From assembly GCA_963693315.1 (NCBI GenBank), contig OY856188.1, positions 148,427,096-148,491,095 of the forward strand: 64,000 bases of DNA, given 5' to 3'. Below the pieces are notes generated by a model, which was not told where the DNA came from, made no database searches, and worked only from the letters and a program-made list of their open reading frames with translations. Shown here piece after piece: positions 11,258 to 24,904 of this stretch; within the stretch, counting starts at the first letter, position 1, and each line of letters opens with the position of its first letter. The stretch is from Diogma glabrata (Eukaryota; Arthropoda; Insecta; Diptera; Cylindrotomidae). A program made the position numbers and the translations under genes.

Positions 11258-12806
11258 ATGGAGGGGCTGAAATCTCAAGGCTCTGAGATATCAAGATTTC
11301 GGTCTGGGTTAAGGATTTTGATATAGTTTTCGGCAAAAAACTTTTATGAGGACATGGTTTTTAGTTTTGGGCAGCGATGTATATCAAACATAACACTTTG
11401 TTAAAGTTTGTACATGTATTTTAGGTAGATTTCATATAAAAATCTACCTATTTTTATCTCTGTTTAGAAATTTATTACAAAACTTACACGAAACATCAAT
11501 ACGTTGCCCGAAAATTATAACGGATCATAAATTAACATAATTTAGTGAAAAGATTATACAATCAGCAAACTACTCAAAAACCTCTCCATTTAGCGTTTCG
11601 AGAAAATATTACAAAATCACAAATTCATATTTCTTTCAAAATTCCAAAAAATTGTAAAAATTAAATAAAATCAAACTTTTTTCAAAATTCTAAAAATATT
11701 CCAAAAATTTACAAAATGAAAGATTAAAACTTTTTGCAAAAATTCCAAAAATATTCCAAAAATTAGAATAAAATCAAATATTGAAACTTTTTCAAAATTC
11801 TAAAAATATATTTATAAAATTCAAAAATTCTATTTTTTTCAAAATTTTAAAAATATTGCAAACATTATAACAAAATCAAAAATTAAAACTTTCCAAAATT
11901 CTAAAAATATTGCAAAAATATTACAAAATCAGAAATACAAAGCTTTTTCAAAATTTTAAAAATATTTCAAAAACTATAACAAATTCAAAAATTTGCATGT
12001 CCAATTTCATGTTCAATTACATTTACATCGTAAAAACAACTAAATTTTTTTTCCAAAAAATTGACTAAAAAAATAAATGAAATCATTTTTTCGACACACT
12101 TGACAATATTTTTTTGACAAACTTATAATGCTATAAAATTCTCAATAATAATAATTTCATGTTCATTACATTTCATTTCATCCAAATAACTAATTTTATT
12201 TTTTTCTAAAAAAATAAATGAAAATCGTTCTTTTGACACTTGACATTATTTTTTTGACAAACTTATAGTGCCATAATTCTCAATGATAATAATAAAAATA
12301 TGGAGGGGCTGAAATCTCACAGCTCTGAGATATCAAGACTTCGGTCTCGGTTAAGGATTTTGATATAGTTTTCGGCAAAAAACTTTTATGAGGTTTTTAG
12401 TTTTGGGCAGCGATGTATATCAAACATAACTCTTTGTTAAAGAACTAGTATTTTTTATATCTGTTTAAAAATTTATTACAAAACTAACACGAAACATCAA
12501 TACGTTGCCGGAAAATTATAATCAAAATTCCAAAAACATTGTTATATTAAATAAAATCAAACTTTTTCAAAATTCCAAAAATATTCCAAAAATTAGAATA
12601 AAATCAAATATTTAAATTTTTTCTAAATTCCAATAATATTTCAAAAATTCTTAAAAATTCAAACTTTTTCCAAAATTCTAAAAATATTGCAAAAATTATT
12701 ACAAAATCAAAAATTAAAACTTTTGCCGAAATTCTAAAAATATTGCAAACATTATTACAAAATCAAAAATATAAACTTTTTCAAAATTCCAAAAAATATT
12801 TCAAAA
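11258..12806. repeat. Direct duplication of a repeat module with short AT-rich tandem arrays
   Basis: A ~150-bp non-repetitive module beginning TATGGAGGGGCTGAAATCTC occurs at 11258 and again at 12298. Each copy is followed by an array of ~50-60-bp units built on CCAAAATTCTAAAAATATTG and AAAATCAAAAATTAAAAC (about 11580-12000 and 12520-12805). The two modules are some 95% alike, with a short deletion in the second. The reverse complement of the same tandem unit occurs at 61596-61745, so this is a dispersed repeat family. The first copy also holds the AGGTAGATTT...AATCTACCT inverted repeat (about 11424-11450) found in the Jockey-like LINE 3' UTR. Confidence 0.8.
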
Positions 12807-12866
12807 ACTATTTATTTATTTATTTCTTTTATTGTTAAGTAAAAGAAACCTAACAATTTAAATATA

Positions 12867-14069
12867 GTCCAGTAACTTTATACATTACCGTATGCGTCAA
12901 ATCCGGTAGTTCTGATTTTTTGCAGACTTGTTTATGATGTTGGCCTAATGAATAATCCAAGTTTGTGACCTCGAGCGCCGAACGCAACTTCGTCAAAAAT
13001 CGCAAAAACCGCGAAAAAATCTTTATTTTTTCAAATTTTGGCGATTATAACCCTAAAGGACTAGTTTTTTCTTTAACCTTTCTTAGGCCGTTTTTAAAGT
13101 AGACTAAATTTGCTACAATATGATACTAGAACTGTCTCTGCAGACCCACTGGTTTCCGAGATTAAGCCTTTCAAAGTTTATCATTTTTTTCGAACTTCGC
13201 AATTTTTTGCAATTCTGTCGTTCTAAATGAACTTTGACCCTGAATATACTATCGAAGCCCTGTACTTTTATAACGGGATGCTAAAAAAGAAAATGAGAAG
13301 TGTGAACAGTGTGCACAGGTATGTTGAACCCTCGATACTTTTCCAAAATCATCCTTATCGAGAAAAGTGCATCGGTGGTACCTCGGCCCCGCCGGAAACC
13401 ACACTGATATTCTCCAAACAGTTGTTCAGCAAAAGGAAATAAATGATTAAATTAACAATTAAATCAGTATTTAATAATTTTTTTTCCATTGGTTACAAAA
13501 AATGGTGTGTATAACTAGTGCGAATGCGTTTTCCAAACGCGAGTTATTGCAGCACTCCTTACGGTCATGCTGCAAACTAGCTCTTGTTTGGAAAACACAT
13601 TCGCACTAGTAATACAATCTACTATTTCTCATTGAGCACCACACACACATGTATTTATTAATACAATTATTAGGACAGGGATGTACAAAACTCTACAAAG
13701 GTATAAATTACAAAAAATTGTGAAGTTCGAAAAAAATGATAAACTTTTAAAGGCTTAATCTCGAAAGCTATTGGGTCTACAGAGACAATTTTGGTATCAT
13801 ATTGTAGCAAATTTAGTCTACTTTAAAAACATCTAAAAAATTTTAAAGAAAAAACTAGTCGTTTAGGGTTATAATCGCCAAAATTTGAAAAAAAAGATTT
13901 TTTCGCGGTTTTTTCGATTTTTCGATTTTTGACAAAGTTGCGTTCAGCGCTCGAGGTCACAAACTTGGATTATTCACTAGGCCAACATCATAAACAAGTC
14001 TGCAAAAAATCAGAACTACCGGATTTGACGCATACTACCCCATACACTCAGGCGACAAAGTTACTGGAC
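12867..14069. mobile_element. Long-TIR DNA element with TA duplication
   Basis: The ends GTCCAGTAACTTT and AAAGTTACTGGAC head arms of about 350 bp (12867-13213 and 13705-14069) that are imperfect reverse complements. The left arm lacks ~15 bp near its tip. TA flanks both ends (12865-12866 and 14070-14071), as in Tc1/mariner-like insertions, though the arms are far longer than usual. The ~490-bp interior has one 71-codon plus-strand frame (13227-13442) of unknown nature and a second hairpin at 13514-13610. It is probably non-autonomous. It sits inside the 3' UTR of the split LINE. Confidence 0.75.
13514..13610. repeat. Inner hairpin inside the TIR element
   Basis: Arms starting ACTAGTGCGAATGCGTTTTC and ending CATTCGCACTAGT pair over about 40 bp with mismatches around a short loop. 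This is a palindrome nested within a palindrome. Confidence 0.75.
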
Positions 14070-16008
14070 TAAATAGCCATATGAGCAAAAAAGCTATTGC
14101 ATGGCATACTAATAACAAATTACAATTACACAAATTCAATAAAAATTAACAATTAACAATTATAACAATTACAAAAATAACAAAAATATCAACAAAATAG
14201 TAACAGAAATAATCTCAAAAAGAAAAAAAAAGAGAAAAAAACAAAAAAATAATAGAAAACGAGTTTATCAATTACCAAGAAAAATTCCACGTAAGTGAAC
14301 AACTACATATATTAATTTTAAATTTATTAAAGTTAGTTTCATTCTTTATTAAAGTTGGGAGTTGATTAAATTTAGGCAGCCCTCTATATAAAATATTATT
14401 ATTAGACGCACAAGACAAAAAGAACTCCGGAAGGAAAAACGAACGCCTCCTAGTATAATAACTATGAATCTCACAAGCACGAGTTATGGAAAAACAATGT
14501 TTTATACGGGAGTTTATTATATTGCAAATAACGATGAGAAGTTCTTTTTCAATTAAGATATTCAAAGGAACAAACTCATCAAATAACAGAGCCGTAGGAT
14601 AGCGAATAGGTAGGTTCCGTACGTATTTGATAGCCCTTTTTTGAAGTATGAATAGATCATGTAATAAAAACTCTGAGGCACCACTCCAAACAGGATTCAA
14701 GTAAACTAAAGGAGACAAAATGTAAGCATTATAAATTGATTTTAAGCATTCCAAAGGAACAATATTCCTAATTTTCTTAAGTGCAAAAATATAAGGAACA
14801 ATTTTACCTTTGATGTGACAAATATGATTATTCCACTTGAAATTAGCATTTAATTGGAGGCCCAGATAGTTAAAACTATTAACCTTAGCAATAGTACTAT
14901 CACAATAAGAGATAAAATAGTTGTCATGCTGTGAACTATTAACAATACGTTTTTCAAAAACCATAAATTTTGTTTTAGAAGTATTAAGCGATAATTTATT
15001 TTGGGTAAACCAATCAAAAAGAATATTTAGATCATTTTGCATATCAACATGGAGCTGTTGTTTTGTTTTACAAGAATAGACTAGCGTAGCATCGTCAGCA
15101 TATAAATGTATTCTACCTTTTAACGGCAGAGAACAGATATCATTTATATATATATTGAACAGCAAAGGACCCAAAATAGAGCCCTGTGGAACACCTTTTT
15201 GCAACTGATTATTTTTGCTATTACACAGACCAACAGAGACAAACTGTTCTCTATTTCTCAAATAACTTTCAAAGAACTTTAATGCTTGTATAGAAAATCC
15301 TATTCTAGCAAGCTTTGATAACAAGATCAAATATATAACAGAGTCAAAAGCTTGTTTAATGTCCAGGAAAATACAAGAAACATAGAAATTTTTATCCAAT
15401 TCCTTACTAATGAAATCCGTGAGAGCAAGACAAGCACACGTTGTGTCAGAATTTTTACAAAATCCATATTGCATATCCGAAATAACTCTCATCAGAAAGG
15501 AAAGATGAAAGTCTTGTAGCAATAACTTTTTCAAATAACTTCGAAAAAACATTTAGAACTGAAATCGGTCTGTAGTTACTTAAGGTTAATGCACAACCGG
15601 ATTTGAACACAGGGACAACTCTAGCCAGTTTTAAAACATCAGGAAACTCGTTTCTGCTAATGGCCTCATTTATCAATTGAACTAAAATCGGACACAGGTT
15701 GTTACTAAAATGTTTTACAAATTTTACTGAAATCATATCTGGACCGGAAGAAGTAGTATTTTTTAGATTACGAATTAAATGTTCCATTTCAAGACAGTCA
15801 ATATGACTAATTAAAAAACTATTAGGAGAATCAAGGACAATATTACTATAATTTAAATTAACAATATCATTAGGTTGCAACGAAAAATGAGTTTTTGTTA
15901 AAAAGTTATTGAATTCATTTGCAATGATAAAGTCATGATAGTCTAGTCATTATAGTAAGTTCACCTCGGAATTCGAGGTTGTCTCAAAACCTACATATGG
16001 TAGGGTGT

Positions 16009-19000
16009 TGTAATGAAGTGCTTTCTCATCCAAAGATGAGAATGGCTTAGCAGGATGCGTACCTAGATTTTTTGTAATGCCGTAACGACTAAGGCTCAAT
16101 CATCGTGAGTTTGAGATATTATAAACCTGCTGCTTCAGCACAAATGCAGAAATGTACGCAATTTTCATGAATTAACAGAAATGGCAAAAAAAATAAAAGT
16201 GAAAAGATGAGACTCTGGCGACCCCCTTCACGAAAGAACCACGGTCAGCACGTTCAAGCCCCACATTCACTCACGTACGCCCACACACACACTCATTCAC
16301 ACCCCTAAATCATAAAAAAATATAATAGAAATAATTCAGTTACACTCACCCCATGGTTATATCCTCCAAGCCTCCCAGTTTCAGTTATCTCAGCCCTCCA
16401 TCAGTACGACTGGGTCCAATTACTTTGATGAAAACAGGTAATAATTTGTATAAATATACGTTGAATAAATTTGGAATTATCGTTGAACACGTTGAAAATA
16501 CCAGGTAATAATTTGTATAAATAAACGTAAAATAAATTCCCAATATAGTTGAATGCGTTGTTAATGAAATGTAACCATTTGTCTCAATCAAGGTTGAATA
16601 ATACGTTGAATAAAAAATGTAACAATTTGTATCAATAAATGTTGAATAATTTGCAATTTCGGCTGAATACGGTGAGAATACCAGGTAACAATTTGTATAA
16701 ATAAACGTTAAATAAATTTCCAATATGGTTGAATGAGGTGTTAATGAAATGTAACCATTTGTCTCAATAAATGTTGAATAATACGTTGAATAAAAAAAAA
16801 TGTAACAATTTGTATCAATACATGTTGAATAATTTGCAATTTCGGCTGAATACGGTGAGAATACCAGGTAACAATTTGTATAAATAAACGTTAAATAAAT
16901 TTTCCAATATGGTTGAATGCGGTGTTAATGAAATGTAACCATTTGTCTCAATAAATGTTGAATAATACGTTGAATAAAAATTGTAACAATTTGTATCAAT
17001 ACATGTTGAATAATTTGCAAATTCGGTTGAGTGCGTTGGAATACAACGTAACCACTCGTATCAATAAACGTTGAATAATTTGCAAATTCGGTTGCGTGCG
17101 TTGAAAATAAAATGTAACAACTGGTATCAATAAATGTCGAATAATACGTTGAATAAAAAATGTAACAATTTGTATCAATAAATGTTGAATAATTTGCAAT
17201 TTCGGTGGAATACGTTGATAATATGATACAAAAATTTGTATATACACCCGTGGATTAATTTGCAATTATAGTTGAACGCGGTGAAAATACCCGATAATAA
17301 TTTGTAGTAATGAACGGTGAATAAATTGCAGATATAGTTGAATGCGTTGAGAATAAAATGTAACCACTTGCATCAACAAACGTTGAACAATTTGCAATTA
17401 TAGTTGAACGCGTTGAAAATACCAGATAATAATTTGTATTAATGAACGGTGAACAAATTGCAGATATAGTTAACTACGTTGAAAATACCAGATAATAATT
17501 TTGTATTAATACACGGCGAATAAATTGCAGATATAGTTAAATACGTTGAAAATACCAGATAATAATTTTGTATTAATACACGGTGAATAAATTGCAGATA
17601 TAGTTGGATACGTTGAAATCACAATGTAACGGTTTGTATACATAAACGGTGAATAAATTAGCAAATACAGTTGAATACGTTGAAAACGCAAAAATTTGTA
17701 GATAAACAAGTTCGTTGCAAATGTTGCCAGTGATAAACGATGAGAATGATCACATAAATATTGTACCGTAATGTGTGGTAACGTTGAACTTGATGATGTG
17801 ACTATTGTACCACAAATCCGGCGTAAAGGTCGACGGTAATGATATAAATATGTAAGGAAATGCGTTACAATCGTTGAAATGTTATTTTATTTTACCACCA
17901 GATACAATCCGGACCCGAATCGGCAATTGGCAGAGGTCCCACGGTTGGTGAAACCCGAACGTTAGATCTCTATGGTGTTTGAAATTAACTCCAAATCGTT
18001 CATCAAGGTTAAAACTTGGTTAACAGCATGCAACTATGGTTAAGAGTTTGATGTAATTCATAAACCGGTTATACCACAACTTCATCCATAAAAAAAATCA
18101 CAATAATTGTCACTAGCCATAAAGGAATCAATAAGATAACTTCAAGGTCGTAAGTATAAAGCTGTATGATCTACCCTTGAACGGTATTAACATATACGAT
18201 GGCTTTTATACAATCGCACGATAACGATAATAAAGTACGGCTCGGATATGTGATATAAACGTTATATTACGAGATTCGTGTATATATATTTTTTTATTAG
18301 ACTCGAGTAATAAAGCATAGGACTTACATACATTATAGTTGTAATTTTATTTGGTTCCAAATCATATCACTTTAATTTTTAATTCTACTAGATAATTTAA
18401 TAAATTAACATATAAACTAATTTTCTTTTTTTTGTTTTACTAAATAAATTATATACGATACAACACTTACATATAATCAATTTTCTTTTTGCTACTGTTC
18501 ACTAGGTAAATTGAATAAGTTATAACATGCACAAATAAGCTATTTTATTTTTTTATTTTGTTGATTCACATAGACAAATTTACTAAGGTAGATCACATAC
18601 ATATAAGTTATATTTTTTTTTTGAATCTAATTAATTACATTACGTTAAAACTATTTGAAATTGAAAAATATCACTGGTTTTACCATTTTTAATTATAAAA
18701 AAAATCACCGTAACGTGGATAAGAACTTTCATTCTTTTTTCCAACATTATCACAATGCAAGATCAGTTAGTTGACAGCTCGATTATTATTCCAATCAGAA
18801 TATGAAGACTAATCGGCGTCAACCAACAAAATGAAAATGTAATAAACTAAAGAGAAAAACAATGATACAGTCGTTCATTATATAGCCAAAATTTCAATTT
18901 CGAAAGATTCGAATAAGGGTTCCAGATGTAAGGAAATTAATTTACATAATATAAATAAATGTTAGGACCTTGTTTTTGTTATTGAAACAAAACTGTTGGT

Positions 19001-19600
19001 TACTGTGTAATACTTAATATTGAAAAAAAATAATTTGGTGAAACAAATTATTTCTGACACACTAATAATAATTATCAATGAAATAGAATGAATCAAACGT
19101 AAGTTTAATCGATTTTATGATGTTTATGTATTACCAAACATCAACTTACAACAGTATTACAGTGAAATTTAGATCGATAACAGAAAGACAATTTGATAAA
19201 AAATACCCATACAGGATATCGAATGCATAACGAATGGTAGGACATTAATTCTTTTATTGTGATGGCTGGACAAATACGCACAGCTGTTTTGAGGTTTAAA
19301 AACTTCGTTGTTTAATTACGGGTAGTGATTAGAGAATTCAAATTGAAGTAGTATGGTGAAATAAAGCGGATGGAAACGTAGTATGAGTCAATTTTAGGGG
19401 GTTGCAAAATTAAATAGTAATGTTTATATAGATAAATAATGAAAAAAACTATGGGTTACGGAGACTATAAGAAAATATGACTATTGATGGTGGATTGATG
19501 AGAAACTATTACGAGCTACACAGGTTAATACAAATGACAACTAATGAATCTGAGACTATAATACACTACGTTCAGGCGTCATCTCAGGCTATACATTACA
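16009..19600 (-). repeat. 3' LTR of Gypsy B (3.59 kb)
   Basis: It begins TGTAATG and ends ATACATTACA in plus orientation. It matches 45025-49270 throughout, apart from the LINE insertion in that copy and small differences such as GAGACTCTGG versus GAGACACTGG near 16210. It contains the tandem array at 16430-17710. In sense it has TG...CA ends, typical for Gypsy, but is far longer than the usual few hundred bp. Confidence 0.92.
16430..17710. repeat. ~66-bp tandem array inside the B LTR
   Basis: Diverged units share AATTTGCAAATTCGGTTGA, a GTAACAATTTGTATCAATAA-type phrase and a closing ACGTTGAATA, with a spacing of about 65-67 bp and some shorter units. The same array occurs in the other LTR (about 45450-47360) with copy-number differences. 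Reading frames through it, rich in Tyr, Phe and Ile, are artefacts of the repeat. Confidence 0.85.
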
Positions 19601-20336
19601 GGACAAATACTTTTTGGAAGAAAATTCAAGTCCAAAAAGAAGTTGAAAAAGGCATAGACTGGTCTCACATGGATCGTGACGTACCCATATGCGTACGGTG
19701 AGGCACTTCAATGCTCTAAAAATTATTAATCAAACCGATCCGTAATTCCTAATCTATTCTTAGTAGAAATAAATTATCTACGACTAACTAGACAAACATT
19801 TTTGAAGGGGTAACGAGAAAAACGGTATACTAATCTATTGTAAGCGATGAATAAATAAAACAATCCAGACCCAATTTCGGGCAGATCTGGGGGTTCCCGG
19901 ACTTGACAGTCACAAAAAAAAATCAATTGAAAGGAACTCGAAAAGCCAAGTACCATCTATCATTTTCTTTTCACTATGGTTCCAACTAAGTCCACGTACT
20001 TAGGTCTTACAGGCTCGAACCCTACACCTGAACTAACAAGAGTCTCATGCTTCTCCGACTACGTCAGCCGGGCTACACTGTTGTACGCATCCGACCAAGT
20101 GATTCTGAAGGTTGTTCAAATAGTTTCAAAGTAACTAATGGAACCAAATTCAATACATTCAATCTCGGAATTTTCACTTGCAACTAGTCAGAAAAAAAAA
20201 ATCTGAAACAAGACATGAACACCAAAGTTGGTACACACTCGCTGAACTGTTATTTCAAAACGAAACCACCTTCATACTTTAAGGTCGTCGATATTCTTGA
20301 CCTGCAATGGCTGTGAAGCAAACACGAAATATATTA
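19601..20336 (-). other. 3' untranslated region of Gypsy B
   Basis: Sequence between the pol stop and the 3' LTR. It is homologous to 24905-25690 in element A, including the conserved hairpin block. No canonical polypurine tract is obvious next to the LTR. No gene is supported. Confidence 0.7.
19865..19890 (-). promoter_or_regulatory. Conserved hairpin, 3' copy in B
   Basis: The block starts CCAGACCCAATTTCGGGCAG and closes with ATCTGG. CCAGA pairs with TCTGG and CCC with GGG. Matching blocks occur at 25174-25199, 27051-27076 and 37936-37961. Confidence 0.6.
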
Positions 20337-20978
20337 TCATACTGACAAGGCTCGAATGTCCTTGGAATGATATACTACTCTACGTTTGGAAGCCAGGTCC
20401 TCCAGTTCGTAGGCGGCGCCACCTACCAACCTTATTATTCTGGCTTCAACAAACTTCTGTGCAAGTTTAGCAGATAATTTCTTACCGGCGTCACTCAAAA
20501 TAAAGTTCCTTCGGAACACCGTATCCCCTGGTTTAAACAAAGTTACTCGAGCTCGTAAATTATATCTTTCAGCACTTTTGACAAATGCTTCGGCAGTTAG
20601 ATCAAGAATTCGAATTCGAATCTTGTTAAGATAATCAGGTCGCAGAATCGTTTCACCTGGTTCATGAAGACTATTCAATCGTCTCAGCAATTCATATGAC
20701 GAACCATGAGTCACCATAGGTATTCCAAACATTGCGAAATAGGGGGAGCATTTAAGAGTTTGGTGAAGAGAACAACGCAGTGCACAAGCGATCTCACTCA
20801 AGTGCAGATCCCATTTAGAATGCTCCTCCTTTAAGTAAGCCCGAATACCTGATAAAACACTTCTATTTACTCGCTCAGAAGCGTTAGCTTGAGGCGAATA
20901 TAACGCTAGCAAGGTATGTTTCACTCCGTGCTTCGCCAAGAAATCCTCAAACAGTTTAGATTTAAATTGAGTCCCATT
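20337..20978 (-). pseudogene. pol: Gypsy B pol, integrase C-terminal part cut off by element A
   Basis: This continues the pol frame of 33021-35952 after element A: the codons for GTQFKSKLFEDFLAKHGVKH follow directly on the SDN of the upstream part once A and one CATT copy are removed. It carries the third catalytic residue of integrase (Glu in ANASERVNRS, about 35 residues after the second Asp), the SPYFAMFG segment, and a C-terminal chromatin-binding-type tail ending RALSV. It has no stop or frameshift of its own. On the physical chromosome the integrase is interrupted by 12 kb, so it is inactive. Confidence 0.93.
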
Positions 20979-23900
20979 TGTAATGAAGTGCCTCTCATGA
21001 TGATAATGGGAGTGGCTTAGCAGGAAGCGTACCTAGAAATGTTGTATTGCCGTTCGACTTAGTCTCAATCATCGTGGATAAGAGATATTAATAACCTGCT
21101 GCTTCAGCACAAATACGGAAATGTACGCATTTTTCAAAGTAGATCAGAAATGGAAACAAATACAAGTGTGAAAATGAGACTCTGGCGGCCCCCTTCTACG
21201 AAAGAACCACGGTCGGCACGTTCAACCCCCTCATTCACTCACATACGCCCACACACACACACACACACACACATTCACACCCCTATATCCCATGAATAGT
21301 AAGGAAAATCAATCAAAATAGACTCACCCGTGGTTATATCCGCCTGGCCTCCAATCCTGCTTAAATCAGCACTCCATCAGCACGGAATTATAAACGTTGA
21401 TTAAAGTGGTCATCACATGCGTGGAATGAGTTGAGAATCCAAAATCGTTGAATAATTTGTAATCCAAATTGTTGAATAAAATTGAATTCCAAATCGTGGA
21501 GTAAATGTGTAATCATAAACATCGAAGAAATTGCTGATTAAATTGGTCACCATAAGCGTTGAATTTTATAATCAAAATTGTCGAATGAATTTGTAACCAA
21601 AATTGTTATATAAAATTGTAATCAAAATCGTTGAATAGTTTGTAATCCAAATTGTTGAGTAGAATTGTATTCAAAATGGTCGAATAAATTTGAAATCGAA
21701 ATCGTTGTATAGTTTTATAATCCAAATCGTTGAATAAATTTGGAATCAAAAGGTTGAATAAATGTGGAATCACAATCGGTGAATAAATTTGAAATCGAAA
21801 TCGTGGTATAATTTTATAATCCAAATTGTTGAACAAAGTTGGAATCCAAAATAGTTGAAGAAATTTGTAATCATAAACATCGAAGAAATTGGTAATTGTG
21901 AACGTTGATTAAATTTGTAAACAAAATTGTTATATAAAATTGTAGTCAAAATCGTTGAATAGTTTGGAATCCAAATTGTTGAGCAGCATTGTATTCAAAA
22001 TTGTCGAATAAATTTGGAATCACAATCGTTGAATAAATTTGAAATCGTAATCGTTGAATAATGTTATAATCAAAATTGTTGAAAAATGGTAATCCAAAAT
22101 CGCTGGATAAACTTGGAATCAAAATTTTCGAATAAATTTGTAAACCAAAATTGTTGAACAGGATGGAAATCAAAATCGTTGAATAGATGTGGAGTCACAT
22201 TCGTTGAATAAATTTGAAATCGAAATCGTTGTATAATTTTATAATCCAAATCGTTGAATAAATTTGGAATCAAAAGGTTGAATAAATGTGGAGTCACAAT
22301 CGGTGAATAAACTTGAAATCGAAATCGTTGTATAATTTTATAATCCAAATCGTTGAACAGATTTGGAATCCAAAATAGTTGAAGAAATTTATAATCATAA
22401 ACATCGAAGAAATTGGTAATTATAAACGTTGATTAAATTTGGTATATGAATAAGTTGGCAAACAAAGCCGTTGAATTAATTGGTTATCAAAAAGGTTGAA
22501 TAACTTGGCAGACAAAATTGTTGCATAAATTGTTATCAAAAATGTTAAAATAAATTGGTAAACGTAATCGTTGAATTTTATTTATAAATCGTCGAACAAA
22601 TTTGTAAATCCATTCGTTGAATATATTTCTTAACAAATTCGTTGAATAAATTAATCAAAAATGTCGAAGAAATTTGTTATCCAAATGGTTGAGTAGATTC
22701 GTTACCAAAACCGTTGAATATATTTGTTAACCAAATCGTTGAATATATTGGTTAACAAAATCGATGAATTTATTTGGTAGCAAAATCATTAAATAAACTG
22801 GTAATATTAATTGTACGAAACTATGTTGTCAAAGTTGGCCGAGTTGATATGAGATAGATGAAAACATGGTATCACAGCTTGGCAATGACGGTATAGATGA
22901 TTTATAAAAACTTGGTTGTACACGTTGCCAATGATGATCCAAGTCGGAAGAACATACTGGTCATAAACTTTGATGTGCTAATGTCAATATCGCATGAAAT
23001 CCCGTTATGGACTTTGGCAAAGATGATATAAAAACCAGCATAGAAAAAAAATGTCGATACACCACGGTTGATTGATACAATAATTTATTTAATTACAAGA
23101 TCGTCACAGTGACGCATATAATAACACTATATTATTTAAATCACATATAGGTAAAGTTTAACTTAATTAAATGCCTACGTAAACTTTTATTAACCTAGAA
23201 TCAAGGTCAGTTCAATCGACTATCGTAAGTATTAAAGGTATTCATTAATTATTCACAGGAACAAAATTAATCATGAAGTATGTATATCAACAAATCATTT
23301 TACTAATAGCTATCTAATGTTAATAGATTCTTACACTATGATTTACAGCAATAAACAAAAAAAAACAAAACAGCAAACAAAATTGATAATTAATCTAGTT
23401 CGATACATTCGAAAAATCAGCCGACACTTAAGAAAAACGAAAACTGTACATCTCTTAACAATAATGATATTGTAAACTTTTGGTATATACCGTTAAAAAA
23501 AAAATGACTAGACACGAAAACCGGAGTTTTTCTTCAATAAATGTACCGTAAAGTTTCACGAATTCACTGGAGCAAGTTTGCTTTATAGAAAAAAACGTTC
23601 TCAAGCAAACTATAATGCCAAGGGCAATTAACTAGATATTAAATAAAGTTACCTTAGATTTGCGAATCTTCAAACAAAATTTCACCATATGCGCACCGAG
23701 AAATATATCACGGATTTTGTATACTGTTACACATAACACAGACACATCACAAACAACAAATAAATATATTTTTTTTTGATACACGGATAATTCCTTTTTT
23801 TATGGAGTTACTTTACATTTAATTTCTTTTCTTTTTTTTATTATCTTTTTGTTTTCTATAATTACGTTAATAAACATTTTCCTTGGCAACCGTAAAAATG

Positions 23901-24904
23901 ACTACTTTTCTAATAAAAAATCTGAACACCTGTTGCCAGCTGTCAAAGCAAAATCCAATAGGATAATTGTAATAATATTAATCGACGTCAAACATCAAAA
24001 ATCAAAAGTAATAGAATGAGCGTATTCGTGTGAAACGCGATTAAACTAAGAGAGTTTAATGATGTGCAGGGCCGTATTATATAGCAAAAATTTTGCTCGA
24101 AAAAACTCGAATGCGGTGTTTTGGATGTGATATAATTTCCATTGAGTTTTCAATTGATGGGAATTTTTCATAGCTAAAAAAAAACCGTTCGTTATTTGAT
24201 ACTATTGCCCAAAGATAAGGTTGAGGTACACAATATTTCCGACACATCAATAACATTTACCATTGAATCCAAAATGAACCAAAATCAAGTTCGTTCGATG
24301 TTATGTTGTTTAGACATTACAAAACTACAATCCAAAGTAGTAATATAATGAAACGGAAAAATTATTTTGAAAGAAATTAAGACAATAGAATGTTTAACAA
24401 AAACGAGATATTAAATCGTTGAATGTGGATGAATGGAAAAATATTTAGGGTTTAAAAAAAATTGTTTAACTACGGTTGATGTCTAGAGAATTCAAACTTT
24501 AGCAGTATATTGAAAATAAACGAATAGAAACACAGCGCGCGTCGCCTTTAGTGTGTGGTAAGATTAAATTCTGATTAAAGTTTAGCGGTCATACGGATGA
24601 TGATTAAAGAAAATTATCAATTAATTCAAATTAACCAATACTATATTATATCAATGAATAAATAAATCAGGGTAATTAGTGTGATTTTCTTTCTCCCATA
24701 CGTTTTTCCGGCCATTGCAGATTTAGTAGATTCTGAGAAACATAAGGAAACTATGGGTGAAGGAAACTACATGAAATATGACTATGGATGACGAAGGGAT
24801 GAGAATCTATTACAAGTGGTACAGATTAATATAAGGAACAACAGCTAAGGAAACTGCGACTGTAATACACTGCGTTCTGACATTATGCCAGACTATCCAT
24901 TACA
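20979..24904 (-). repeat. 3' LTR of element A (3926 bp)
   Basis: Identical to 29096-33020 as far as I compared, with a constant offset of 8117 bp until a T-run near 23770 that is one base longer here. It holds a (CA)n microsatellite at about 21250-21272 and a 25-bp tandem array at 21420-22810. Confidence 0.95.
21420..22810. repeat. 25-bp tandem array in the A LTR
   Basis: About 55 diverged copies of a 25-26-bp unit of the form TTGTAATCAAAATCGTTGAA plus TAAAT. The same array lies at 29537-30927. Frames reading Phe-Gln-Ile-Tyr-Ser repeats through it are not genes. Confidence 0.9.

Larger units (their letters stand above)
12808..15922 (-). pseudogene. 3' half of a split LINE: reverse transcriptase and 3' UTR
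   Basis: The minus strand encodes a non-LTR RT: NYRPISVLNVFSKLFEK, CIFLDIKQAFDSV, GVPQGSILGPLLFNIYINDI and the catalytic LYADDATLVY, followed by the C-terminal YLGLQLNANFKWNNHI and VWSGAS regions, ending at the stop at 14272. One frameshift near 15480-15500 separates two overlapping frames. The 3' UTR runs to an (AAAT)n tail at about 12808-12822 and is itself interrupted by the TIR element at 12867-14069. The 5' half lies at 51251-52402. Removing the insertion and one AATGA copy joins the two halves in frame across ...SPV-I-ANEF.... RT motifs suggest the CR1/Jockey group. Confidence 0.88.

Noticed and set aside
13227..13442. 71-codon frame in the long-TIR element as a possible transposase
   Set aside because: Too short, no catalytic motif, and flanked by inverted arms; kept only as a remark in the element entry.
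16385..17709. Open frames of 67-112 codons in the B LTR, repeated at 45401-47384
   Set aside because: They are products of the ~66-bp tandem array and have no start, composition or conservation typical of genes.
21606..22348. Several open frames (minus strand) rich in Phe, Tyr and Ile, repeated at 29723-30465
   Set aside because: They read through the 25-bp tandem array of the A LTR; their repeats follow the DNA period and not a protein fold.
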